A DNA stretch of 64,000 nt from Lytechinus variegatus (lineage: Eukaryota; Echinodermata; Echinoidea; Temnopleuroida; Toxopneustidae): the NCBI RefSeq assembly GCF_018143015.1, contig NC_054741.1, positions 58,650,197 to 58,714,196 on the forward strand, written 5' to 3'. The notes beneath the pieces were generated by a model, which was given only the letters and a program-made list of their open reading frames with translations, ran no database searches and was not told where the DNA came from. Positions 25,778-36,527 of the stretch are shown piece after piece. Position numbers and translations under genes: made by a program. Numbering within the stretch: position 1 is the stretch's first letter; each line of letters starts with the position of its first letter.

Positions 25778-25879
25778 CCTCTTCAGGTCTTAATTTCCTA
25801 AATCGCGCTCGTAATATTGAGATGCGTGCACGCATCTCAATATTGCGAGCGCGATTTAGAAAATTAAGACCTGAAGAGG
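25778..25879. repeat. 102-bp near-perfect palindrome
   Basis: Arms 25778-25828 and 25829-25879 (51 bases each) match as reverse complements with two mismatches and no loop; the centre is GATGCGTGCACGCATC. It lies 19 bases after the preceding palindrome. Confidence 0.88.
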
Positions 25880-25996
25880 GGCATTTTAAGGCTTGTTTGT
25901 AGGAATTCACGATGACTACGTATTTCACTAACCAAATGATGTGTGAAGCGCAAGCTGAATTTTTTTATATTAAGATCAGAAAAGGGGACATTTTAA

Positions 25997-26556
25997 AGGA
26001 CAAGTCCACCCCAGAAATGAATAGAGAAATATCAAACAAACATAACGCAGAAAAATTCATCGAAATCGGATGTACATCTTTAACTTTGCTTAATTTCACA
26101 AAAATACAGCTATATATACACCCCGGTCGGTATGCATGAGGAAATAATATTGATGACATCACTCACTCACTATTATCTTTGTGCTTTATTGAAATATGAA
26201 ACATTCTAATTTTCTCCCCATTGTCCTGTGAAACAAAGTTTTATTTCTCCCTGAACATGTGGAATTACCATTGTTTAACATCTACGGATCAGTCAAGTTA
26301 GTCCTTATTGTCAAATCTGTAAAAATTGAAATATTGTATAATTCAAACAATAAAAAACAATAGAAATAGTGAGGGACATCATCGATTCTTTCATTTGCAT
26401 GTGACTAAATTGTGCATACGACTATTTTGTGAAAAATGCGAAATTTTAAAATGTCATAACTTTCTTATTTTACATCCGATTTTGATGAAATTTTCAGCAT
26501 TGTGCTTGCCTGATTTTTCTCTTTTGATTCAAACCAACATTTTTTGAGGTGCTTAG
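25997..26556. mobile_element. third TTAA foldback MITE, right end eroded, nested in another repeat
   Basis: It starts AGGACAAGTCCACCCCA after TTAA (25993-25996) and runs through GAAATCGGATGTA to GATTTTGATGAAATTTTCAG, matching 12907-13490. The right terminus is lost. The flanking host repeat (GACATTTTAA before, TGTAGGAATTCATGAAGA after) is split by it, so it is younger than that repeat. Confidence 0.65.
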
Positions 26557-27190
26557 GACTGATTGTAGGAATTCATGAAGAGCAGACATATCTTACCAAT
26601 CCACTTATGCGATATGGACAGGAAACTTAAGACCTTAAAATGGGGCAATCTCTTTAAGTAGTCATGAAAAAGAAGCACATGTCACTACATAAAACAATAT
26701 AACTCGAAGTGCGAGGAAATATATTTGGTGTATTTGACTTGAAAACTGAAGGTTTTAGTATATACAACATGATTATATATCTCGCTAAACAATGCGAGCA
26801 CCAGGAACAATAAAGACTAATTAGGCCCTGAACAAATTATGTTTCATAATGGAAGAAATGTAATATAACATAACATAATTATAATATAATGAACAATAAT
26901 TTTTTCTTTCCCACTACGTTTCTCTTCCTTTCTCCCTCTTTTTCTCCTTTCCCTTTTTTTTGCCAGACGATGGGAGGGGGGGTATTCAGATTATTCAGAA
27001 TCCCTCCTTTCTGTAATAATTTCCTTTTTATTCAGATTGCATCAGTGTAATATTTTCACGTTTTTGGAAGTTTATATTGTGGCCAGTGATATAGCCTAAT
27101 CATACCTAATCCCGATGATCATAATTTTTATGATCCTTTTTATTCATTCTCATCGCACTTCAAGCCATGCAGTGAGCAAATATACCGGTC

Positions 27191-27712
27191 CCGGGGTCCA
27201 CTTACATTGACGAGTGGATACCATGCGCGACAAAAAAAACCACGTAAAAAGGATGTCTTTTTCAAGATAGGGCACGTTACGTACATAACGTTAAGGTTGT
27301 CAAAAAATATTGAAAAAATGGCATCTATTTCGCTAGGATCAAGCTACGTGTTTAGGGTCATATTTGCGGGGATGATAAAACAAAATTAAAATGTTTTAAG
27401 AAGGCTGTCCTTTTTGCCCCAACACTACGTGTTTACGATTTAGAGCACAATTTGCACGAGGTGTGGAAGATGGGGCCGTATTATGTGTGTAAAGCTTAGT
27501 AAAGACCGATGACCGACGGACCCGTGACATAACAATAAATTTCGCTGTACTTGTTTAGGGGTTCATTTCAGGGAATACTTGCAGAGTATCGTTTTGGTTC
27601 CAATACTTGTTAAGGGGTGCATTTTCAGAATATCGAAAATGCCTGTTTAGGGTGCTTTTCGAGACCCCATGGTCGCGCATGGTATCCACTCGTCAATGGG
27701 AGTGCCCCCCGG
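27191..27712. mobile_element. 522-bp element with about 42-bp inverted termini
   Basis: The left end contains CATTGACGAGTGGATACCAT followed by GCGCGAC; the right end is GTCGCGC followed by ATGGTATCCACTCGTCAATG. The outermost bases CCGGGG(T/G) also pair. The interior has several TACGTGTTTA and GTTTAGGG phrases but no convincing coding frame. Confidence 0.65.
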
Positions 27713-28242
27713 CCCCTTCCCGCGGCATATACATCTTTCATCGCTTTTCAGACTCTTTTCATTGAACAAATCTCGACTTAAATTACACATACTGCATGAT
27801 AGAACAATTTCTCTACATTTCTTCTTGTTTTTATTTTCATTTTTAATAAATAATTAATGCACGCATTAAATTACTAGTGACCCGTGTACGATAAGACTAT
27901 ATAAATTTACGTAATTTTTTTGAATGCGCTGTTACAACCGAATCAACAACAACAACATCGTCAACTAAACATTAAAGACTGGAAAAATCCCAGCAGGGAA
28001 TCCCTGAGATACTTCATGGACGACTACCGGTAGTTTGTCCAAGCATGGTAGGGTCCACGGTCTAAGATTATAGTGTCAACGCTGCGGGCTACGCTGCCAG
28101 CTATTTTTAGTCTAAACGTAGGCGATGCATGAGCGGCAATGCGACATTGCGGCATAGGTCGGTGCTTGGATCTACTGCCAGAGTACTGGAATTTAACAGA
28201 CAATATTTTTCATTTATCAATTTCTAACTTTACCAGCAACCC

Positions 28243-28715
28243 CAGTCACTGTGCAGCGACTCAGTCGCCATAGGTACCGGTATAAGCCTACTTAAAAAAA
28301 AACACGCTATAATTATGTAGCCAAGTGTTCCTGTATAGCCCAGCCCTTAGTCCACCTCCTGGACTGTTGTTATTTTGTACGACACGACTACCAAACACCC
28401 CGCCAAACACCCAACACACTACAACCCCATAACACACATACATACACCCTGAATAGTCATTTTCGGGGAAAGTGAATCAATGGGTAAGGTGAATCACTGG
28501 GGGTAAGTGAATCAGTGGAGGGCGCGGGCCCAGGCGTGTGTGTGTTGGTTATGGTTTGCCCAATCAGTAAAAATCGTCCAGGACGTGGACTACCCAGCCC
28601 TAGTCGGCCGAGTCTTCTCCGTCTCTCTCACGATGCAAAATCTGACTTTCGCGCCCCTGAAAATCCGCTTTGGAGCTCCTCCGATTTGCGATCACAACGA
28701 TCGAAAATTTTATAT
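28243..28715 (+). pseudogene. partial duplicate of the 5' end of the downstream unknown gene
   Basis: 28243-28282 is identical over 40 bases to 29321-29360 (GTCACTGTGCAGCGACTCAG then TCGCCATAGGTACCGGTA). Then CGAGTCTTCTCCGTCTCTC followed by an ATG at 28633 opens MQNLTFAPLKIRFGAPPICD, resembling MEFPHIRIGGAPSFCDHNN of the gene at 29433. After about 28 codons the frame stops and similarity ends, so only the promoter/first-codon part was copied, or the rest was lost. It could alternatively be an alternative first exon. Confidence 0.55.
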
Positions 28716-28867
28716 CCCGACTTGAAAGATTAAAAAATAATATTTTCCAAGTCTTCCCCTCATCTTACTTTATTCACTCATCTTCCTCCTCTTATGTTTG
28801 CCTTTCCTCTTTTCTCCTCTCTTTTCCCATTCTTTCTTTTTTCCTTTCTTTTTTTTTTCTTTTTTTT

Positions 28868-29104
28868 GCTCCGCCAATAGGGGGCCCGGGCCCCTCGCCT
28901 CCCCCTGGATCCGCCTATGGCGATCCTTATAACCACTGTTAGGGGAGAGATCAGTGCTTATAACTAGCGGGTATTATGATTTTTTCTTTTTTTTTGCTCC
29001 GCCAATAGGGGGCCCGGGCCCCTCGCCTCCCCCCTGGATCCGCCTATGGCGATCCTTATGACTGATAGGGGAGAGATCAGTGCTTATAACTAGCGGGTAT
29101 TATG
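28868..29104. repeat. tandem duplication of a 128-bp unit
   Basis: Units start at 28868 and 28996 with GCTCCGCCAATAGGGGGCCC and continue through GGATCCGCCTATGGCGATCC to AACTAGCGGGTATTATGAT. They are nearly identical (one extra C, and a short indel around CTTAT(AACCACTGTTA / GACTGATA)). A pyrimidine tract precedes them. Confidence 0.8.
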
Positions 29105-29432
29105 ATCAGTGGTCCTTATGACTGGCGGGTGGACCCCGGGCAAAGTTCCTCAAACAGCAAGATCGATCACTGGCCCTCTTTCGACCAAAGACGTTCATGT
29201 TTTAGCCCGATGGCCAAAAGGGAAAGTCCCTCCATCACCTAGAATGCAATGCGCAATTCATATCCAGTTTTTCCAGTACATCATAAAACTTAACTGCTTG
29301 AGATACCACCAACCCAACCAAGTCACTGTGCAGCGACTCAGTCGCCATAGGTACCGGTACATAAAATTAAAGCACGCGATAAGCCTGGCCATAACCGGTC
29401 TGGCCCTAGTCGAGTCTTCTCCGTCTCTCACG

Positions 29433-30546
29433 ATGGAATTCCCGCACATACGCATTGGAGGAGCTCCTTCGTTTTGCGATCACAACAATCTTGTCCGCAG
29501 CATATCCATCGAACCATTGGTTGTGAGGATGCGATCAGACGTTAACCTTGACATATACTTTGACCCAAACGTGAATGGTATTTTGAAAGAGAGCGGGCTT
29601 CACTCCATCAATTTTGATCGCGATGGGGATGTGCTAACGACTGATGCTTATTATTCAGATAAGGGATTCAGAATTTGGACATTGGCGGAAGTATCTTCTG
29701 GTGTCTTGCTTGTAGAACTTGATCCAAAGTTTGTACCTTCCGACAACAACAAAACAACTGTTCAAAAGCGCATTGAGAAAGTTCGGTATCACAGAGATAA
29801 AGTGAATGGATCATACTACGGTGGAGATGTTCATAGTTGGCAGAGGTATACACGTCAGTTGCCTCTGGCATGCCAAGTTACCATTGATCGAGATGCACAT
29901 GCCCTCTTCATTCAGTCTGATTCATCTCTTCAAAGTGGGAAGTGGTATGCAATTGTACTTCAGCATCGAGAAAATCATTGCACTTGTAGCACTGACATCT
30001 ACCATTTTCACTTTGCAAACCCAGAATGCATTGACAGGTACGAGATGGATCAAGGGCTTGTAATTAGTGATGCAGTGCTTCCTTTTCGGTATGTTCCTAC
30101 TTTTCTAGATCTCTAGATAAAATTTCACAGCAGTATTCGAAATTTGAATAATAATCATTAACAGGACTATTTCAACATATCTTTGGTCATAGAAAACACT
30201 TTTTTCATGTTGGTAAGGGGTCATTCTAGATGATTCCAGACCTTTTCTTTCAAGCATATCCCTGATATTAAAAGTTTTGCCTTTGTTCATATTTCACAGG
30301 TATTCACAAACAAAAATTAGGGTGTCGACTCCAGCAACATCCCCATCCCCCAGCCTTGAAGAAACCCTGAAGTCACATGCTGTAGAGGAACATCGTCAGA
30401 AAATGAAGTTCCTTGAAGATGAACAGAAGATCAAACTGAATTACCTAGAGGAAGAACAGAAGCTCAAATTGGAAGTACTACAGCTAAAGAAGCAAGTAGA
30501 GCAAAGGAAATTAGATCTTATTAAGAAGCACCAAGATGCCATTTAA
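29433..30546 (+). CDS. unknown two-exon gene, 300-residue protein with C-terminal coiled coil
   Basis: I do not recognise the family. Exon 1 is 29433-30088 (donor GTATGT), exon 2 is 30300-30546 (acceptor TTTCACAG, stop TAA); together 903 bases, 300 residues plus stop, in one frame. An in-frame extension upstream to 29109 exists, but the ATG at 29433 (MEFPHIRIGGAPSFCDHNN) is preferred because the same start is seen in the duplicate at 28633. Residues 1-218 look like a compact beta-rich domain (DLDIYFDPN-like acidic/aromatic strands, a CTC pair in HRENHCTCSTDIYHFHF). Residues 235-300 are highly charged (EEHRQKMKFLEDEQKIKL) and predict a coiled coil, as in some transposon-linked proteins, but no DNA-binding or catalytic motif is visible. 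There is no signal peptide or membrane segment. Could be host or transposon-borne. Confidence 0.6.
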
Positions 30547-33059
30547 ATATTTGAGTGATTGGAAAAATAAGTTTGGTTCATTTGTATTTAACCATATTCC
30601 GGGTTATTTGAACCCATCTAACATTTTTTTAAAGCCTTTTTTATGTATTTCTTGTTTTTTTTTTACTTTTTGTGTTTTTGTTTTTCAGATGGAAATCATT
30701 GCAGACAAAATCTGCTCATAAAGAGCAAAAAAATTAATTGATGTTAATCAGAAAAAAGTAGAAATGATTATGAATTTTTGGTTAGAAACACAATTTGAAT
30801 TTGATTTGTACATGAATATGGTCATATGTCATTTTAAAGCTGAATTAATAAGGCAATAGCCTGGAAAGTTTCATTGCTGTAGACTTTAGAGAACTTGAGA
30901 TATAGCTACATGTAGCTCTCAAAAGTCAGGACACCAGAGGTGATGAGTGGTGGTGCCGGAAGCAGCGCTCCCGGAAGCGGCGCCGCCTGTACAAAGTCAA
31001 TGGGAAAACGTAATTTCTGGTGCAATTTTTGGGAAAACATCATTATTTTTGTCAAAACTTGGCTTAAACCTACAAACTTGGTATCAAATTAAGGCTAACA
31101 TACTCCACTGTCTAATGATTGAAAAGTAGGTTTGGCCATGTCATAGACCTGTGTGATAAGGTTGAAACATAAAAAACTGATAAATTTGTAATGTCTTAAT
31201 TTTGACATTTCTTCCAGTTTGACACATATTTGAATTGAATGACAGTTAATGTTAACTAAACTTGCATCGATTGCAAAAAAAAAACACTTCCTATAATTCT
31301 GAGGGGATGAAAATACTGCTCAGTATTAAGACAAATCATCCAAATTATTAACTGACAAAGGTCTATGACCTTCAAACATCCAGAAAATGTGTTACGAATT
31401 TTAGAATGTTTAGCATTATTTTCTTAAAAGTACCAAGTTTGTACATCTTCACTGATGTCTTATTACACATTCATGTATACATATTTCACTAAATACACAC
31501 ACTGACATTAAAAAGTAAGTGTTTGTGTGAAATGGTCAAAAGGAACCTACCTCAAATGCTATACCAAAGGACTGCATACTATATTTTGGCTTTGAACTCT
31601 TCAAAACCCGCCATGGCTTTAAACTATCAAACACAGACTATGTGGATATAATGTGTGCAATTGCACTTCAGAAACTTCTTTCATGAAGCTGCAGAACTCA
31701 TATAAATTTATGTATGTTTGTACATACAGCATCTGCAAACTTGTTTCATTCTTTACCCCTGAACCTACAGTGTATAGACATTGTCTCTTGCATGTCATCA
31801 TCACTTGGCAGATCATTGTAATAAGAGCCTTGGTAAGCAAATTGTGTAACTTACATGTACATTTCAATTGTTACTTTTCCTTTGAATTGTTTACCGGTAT
31901 GTACCATCAATTCCTTTTAAAATGTTAATAACTTATAAATTCTGATGTACAAGGCAAAGAAAACCCAACAAATGTTGGTATTGCAAGCATTATAACACCT
32001 GATATATAATATACGATTCCTGAAACGCATCATTTTGGGGGGCTAAAGTCAGGGTCAATTTTCAGATCATTAATTGAACATGAACGCTACACAATTATAT
32101 ATTGTTAGAAAGGTCTGAATGTGTTCTATCATAATATAGTATTATTTTTGTCATAGGGGGACTACACCAAATTTTATGACAAAAACCATGAGATTAAAAA
32201 AAACATCAGAATTTCCCTATTCAAGTCCATGTAAAACTGTTGACTTACACCTAATTTTATTTTTGAGTGCAGATTTGGATTCCTTGTGCAATTTCCTTTC
32301 AGAAAATGTATACTTTTGCTATCATAGGGTGTATACTTTGTCAGATAAATGTTTTTAAAGTTGAAAGTGTGCTGCGAAAGCAAAAATCACCATGTAATGC
32401 AAAAGGGTGCGACCTCATGATGCATGACCATATACGTTTTTAAGCAATTTCTGGTCTGGCATGCACTTACATAATTTTGTGTAATTTTGTATGTTTTGCA
32501 TACCCACTACCCAGTCATCGCAAATTTGGTCTTAAGAGTTGCGCGAGACTTAGTACAGTGCGGTCCAAAAAATTTATGCGGCATAATTAAAACGATAAAT
32601 GTCGAGGGGGCAGATTCCCCCTCCCCCCCCCTCCCGGGCATATGGGATGTGAAATGCACATTTCATACTAGGTGAAATTTTGAAAGCATGATGGATTCAA
32701 AGAAATTATCAAGAGAATTGTTATTTGTATCATACCAATCATTCATCATGCAAATCATTAATTTTAATAAACAGTTACTGAAAACTATCAGGACTTACAT
32801 TAACTTATTTAGGCTATGGCTTCGGATACCCCATTGATTGGCCAGCCTCAATGCTCTTTTGCTGGCCTTGGATGTTTGTGCCCATTATAATTTTTCCCCA
32901 TTTGTAGTGTAAAATATTCCCTTTTTGAATTGTTGCCATGCTCTAGGTAAAGTATTACAATTTAAGGCATCAACTTTATACCATATGAATTAAAAGAAAA
33001 AAAAACTTGACACCTTGACACATCTTTGTGAGATCATGCAATCTTAGCTGAAAACCGAT

Positions 33060-33310
33060 AATTCTGATCACTAACACAGAAAATCTTCTGTGGGACGGTG
33101 TATTAATACTGCTTCATAACAAACCTGACATCTGATGGAATTCCGTGCTTAGTTTGCTTATTTCTAAGCAATTAAGCATTTTCTTCCAGAGCCACTTTGG
33201 ACACATATTTTTTGATATACATACAATTAAACACTTGGGTGGTTATTTTATTGGATTCTGTTCGAATTCATTTTGAGATCATTACCACTACTGGTATTTA
33301 TCTTTGAGGA
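33060..33310. repeat. dispersed repeat shared with 43055-43310
   Basis: The copies share GTGTATTAAT, CCAGAGCCACTT, ATTGGATTCTGTT and CATTTTGAGAT in the same order over about 240 bases. The family is not known to me. Confidence 0.6.
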
Positions 33311-34240
33311 AAAAATATTTTGCGAACACAATCATTATAGATGGCATGAAAGAGTATTTTCTCTTAAATAATTTGATACCATATTTATGTGGTATGTATT
33401 AATGCTTTAATTATCAGCGGTATTTTTTTACTGTGATGTAGAGTTTAATTTGCGCCAAAGCAATGCAATGAATGAATCTAGATGCCAATGTAATCATACA
33501 TGAGTTAGTAATAGTAAACACATTTGCAAACCCCTTTTAATGAAATTAACTTGAGGATACTTATAAGCATTTATTAAGTCTTATGTTGATTATTGAAAAG
33601 GGTGTTTTGCATTGGATTTTAATGCAACCCTTGTCGGATCATCGCATCATTGACATCTAGATTTATTAACTGCAGTAATTCATTACTTTGGTACAAGTCA
33701 AAATATGCATCACTGCAAAGAATACCTACTAATTATCCAAGCACATATCACATATGGTTTCAAATTAATGGGGATTTGTTAAGTGTCGAGTTTTTTTTAC
33801 TCATACGGTATACATGTACATACAGATGTATATATGACATTCTTCGCTTATAATGAACAACCTACTCTTGGTGTTAGATACGCCCCTCCTTTTTCAAACA
33901 TATGCACTGTTATGTCTGTATGAGCTCTGATATCATTCATGTTTTGAGCTAAATGAGTCTTTATGGCAATATGTCTAGTAACATAGGCTAGTTGTACACG
34001 GAATCGCACACCTCTCTTGTCAGTTACTTGAGAAAGACGAAAGGACATCGTCAGAAACTTGTGCATCAAATAAACTTTCATGTTGGAATAAAGCATGGAC
34101 ATGTCAACCTTGTTTTTTTTTCATTGTTGCTCCAACACATGGACCCTTCAGAATAGGATATACTCGTGTTTCAAGCCAAATACCTCTTTATGGCAATATG
34201 CCCAGTAACAAAGGCTAGTTGTACACGGCATCTATAAATA

Positions 34241-34946
34241 TATAAACCCCTCCAAAAAAGGTTTGGAAAATTGTGTTCGGCCATTAATTTCTCCCAATTT
34301 TACACAATGCGTATTTAATATCATTCAAAAGATAAAGTAATTTTTTTAGAATGATACCATGCTTGTTATGATCATGCCATCACAAAAAGAGCAGGATTCA
34401 AGTGTTGGATGAGGTCTAAATTGAAAAGCTGCAAAACAAGCAGACATGTACATGTAGTCATGATGGGTCATTACAGAACATGACTCTTGTGTGTGTCAAT
34501 ACAGATGAAAATCCATTCAAATCAAGTCCCTGCTTCTGTAGTGATGGTACTGTGAGATAACATGGTTTGAGTCGTAGTTTGAAATACCCATGCATGTTTG
34601 TTATGTTTTTGGTTGTGCAGAGGTGTGTTTGATTCCATGTTAATGGTGATGTTAATGTGCATGAAAACATTTAAAAGAAATCGCTGAGAAACTCACTCAT
34701 CACCACCGAAAAAACAACAGTGACTTTCAATATTGTGTCATTTTGCAACTTTTGAATTTTGACCTTGCCCCAGATTTCATGGCACTGCACCTCCATGTGA
34801 ACCATAATCATATCATGTAGGGTATCATTTTAAAGAAAATTAAATGATCTATTCACTGCTATTAATAACACATAACATATTTATATAAACCAAGAAGGGA
34901 TTTTCGATCAAAGTCAGATGTCCAAACTTTTTTTGAGGAGTTTATA
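34241..34946. mobile_element. 706-bp MITE with TATAAACCCCTCCAAAAAAG ends
   Basis: The left end TATAAACCCCTCCAAAAAAG plus GTTTGGA is mirrored by the right end TCCAAACTTTTTTTGAGGAG plus TTTATA. Flanking TA is consistent with a Tc1/mariner-type element. The interior has no transposase. Confidence 0.65.
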
Positions 34947-35817
34947 TGTATATCCCTTCAGATAGCATGTTTAGGCTGGAGTGAAGTAACCCCTTTGATA
35001 TTTTGAGCTATCATGAAAATGCGCTATAAGTGAATCTGGCCCCCCCCAAAAAAAAAAAAAAAAAAAAAATTTTACACAAACACATTGAATTCTTTTTAGA
35101 AATAAAATTTGGATTCGTTGTGCCAACTCAATTTATGGGTTTACTAAATGGATCACTGTTACATTACATTTTCTCAAAAGCATCCTAGAATTCTCAGAAA
35201 AGTTTACCTATAACCAGTTAAAATACCCCCATGTCAGTGGATCCAAACGAATCTTATACAAAGACATATGAAAAAAAAGCCCAATATAACTTTTTTTTGT
35301 ATAAAATAAATGTAATGGTGCCATATTTGTACGAGTCAAACAGTGGGCCTTCATAATTATACAAGGAATTTCCTTGAAAATTTACCATTTAAAACTCTAC
35401 CTGGTTAATAGAGATCATCACCATCTACCAAACTGTTATAACCATGAAGTTAAAAAAAAAAAGGAAGCATGACATCAAACTGCAGTTTTCTGATACCTTC
35501 TTTAATGCATTAATATCATTTGAGGATATTGTTAACATCTGAAAGGAATCATCACAAATAGACAAGCTGGTGAAACCACTAGCTGACATTTGATCCACTA
35601 GTTATTACGTCATTGTGTACCTCTCCCTTCACATGGGGTATCCTCTTACAAGTTTTGAATTGTTTTCTCTTCTTTAACCGGACCTTCTCATTTGATAACT
35701 GGGACAAGATTCGCAAGGATAGGAGTAAATCTTTGACCTTTTGCCTAACATTGAACAATGCCTACGTGAATGACAAACTTAGTTCGACCAATTCATCTTG
35801 TTACCCAGTGGGTGCTT

Positions 35818-35990
35818 CATAAACCTGTTCTTAACTTACAAGCAACTGTAATAACTGGTGGTCCTTTCTTGTGGTAAATTATGTGCACAAATTTTCATTG
35901 GTGTTTATTCAGCTTCTAAAAAGGATCACCAGTTGTTCATAAAGTGGCTTGTAATTTACATACAGCTTTATGAAACGCCCACCTGGTATG
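35818..35990. mobile_element. GGTGCTTCATAAA foldback MITE, diverged copy
   Basis: The left end TGGGTGCTTCATAAACCTGTTC pairs imperfectly with the right end ACAGCTTTATGAAACGCCCA, and internal ACTGGTGGTCCTTTCTTGTG matches 5161-5332. Confidence 0.55.
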
Positions 35991-36359
35991 AAAGCTAGCA
36001 CCATTAATATCTATACCTCTGAAAATAGGCTGCTAACATACTCGTTATAAATATATTAAAGAACTGAAAATCTCTATGAGAATTTTCAGACAACATGTTT
36101 TTTGAGTTGACCAAATTTCAACAATCTCATTAATAAATTACAATCTGTAGCGATTAAACTGATTTCATTTATTTTTTACTTCTTTCAATGAATATAACTT
36201 GAAAAGTCTAATATAAAGAATGCCAAATACATGTATCAATGATTGACATTTATGTCTAAAACAACTCCTCCTACCAATAATGATAAGACTTATTTCAATC
36301 CGTAGGCCTTCTGTCTTGTGTAGCACTTGGCAACAACAAAAAAGAGGAAGTACAATCAT

Positions 36360-36365
36360 TTTATT
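36360..36365 (-). terminator. polyadenylation hexamer of MDH2
   Basis: AATAAA on the minus strand lies about 165 bases after the MDH2 stop codon, a normal 3' UTR length. Another AATAAA lies further downstream near 36168. Confidence 0.5.
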
Positions 36366-36527
36366 CATACACTTCAACACAAATAATTGAACAATTTTTC
36401 CTCAAATCATATTACTTCTAAGGAACCAGGTGTTGCTATCATCATTTTGTACACTGAAACCGTTACCTTGCTAAAAATCAGTAGCGTCAGACGCAATATA
36501 TAAAACTCTGTGTGAATAGAAAGGTTT

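Larger units (their letters stand above)
23855..28242. other. intergenic, repeat-dominated region
   Basis: No coding exon is recognisable. Much of 24770-26830 belongs to a dispersed repeat with GCGAGCGCGAAG, GGAATTCATGAA and TCTCGCTAAACAATGCGAGC phrases, interrupted by palindromes and a MITE that are listed separately. About 27713-28240 shows nothing recognisable. Confidence 0.55.
30547..36527. other. gene-poor region between the unknown gene and MDH2
   Basis: No credible coding exon on either strand; frames are short and AT-driven. The sequence is AT-rich with a GC island at 30945-30995 and repeats listed separately. A 45-base phrase around TTTATGGCAATATG and GGCTAGTTGTACACGG occurs twice, at about 33958-34004 and 34189-34232, indicating a diverged local duplication. 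Confidence 0.55.

Noticed and set aside
28507-28942. Overlapping frames at 28507-28942
   Set aside because: Except for the short stretch from the ATG at 28633, they read through repeats and a pyrimidine tract.
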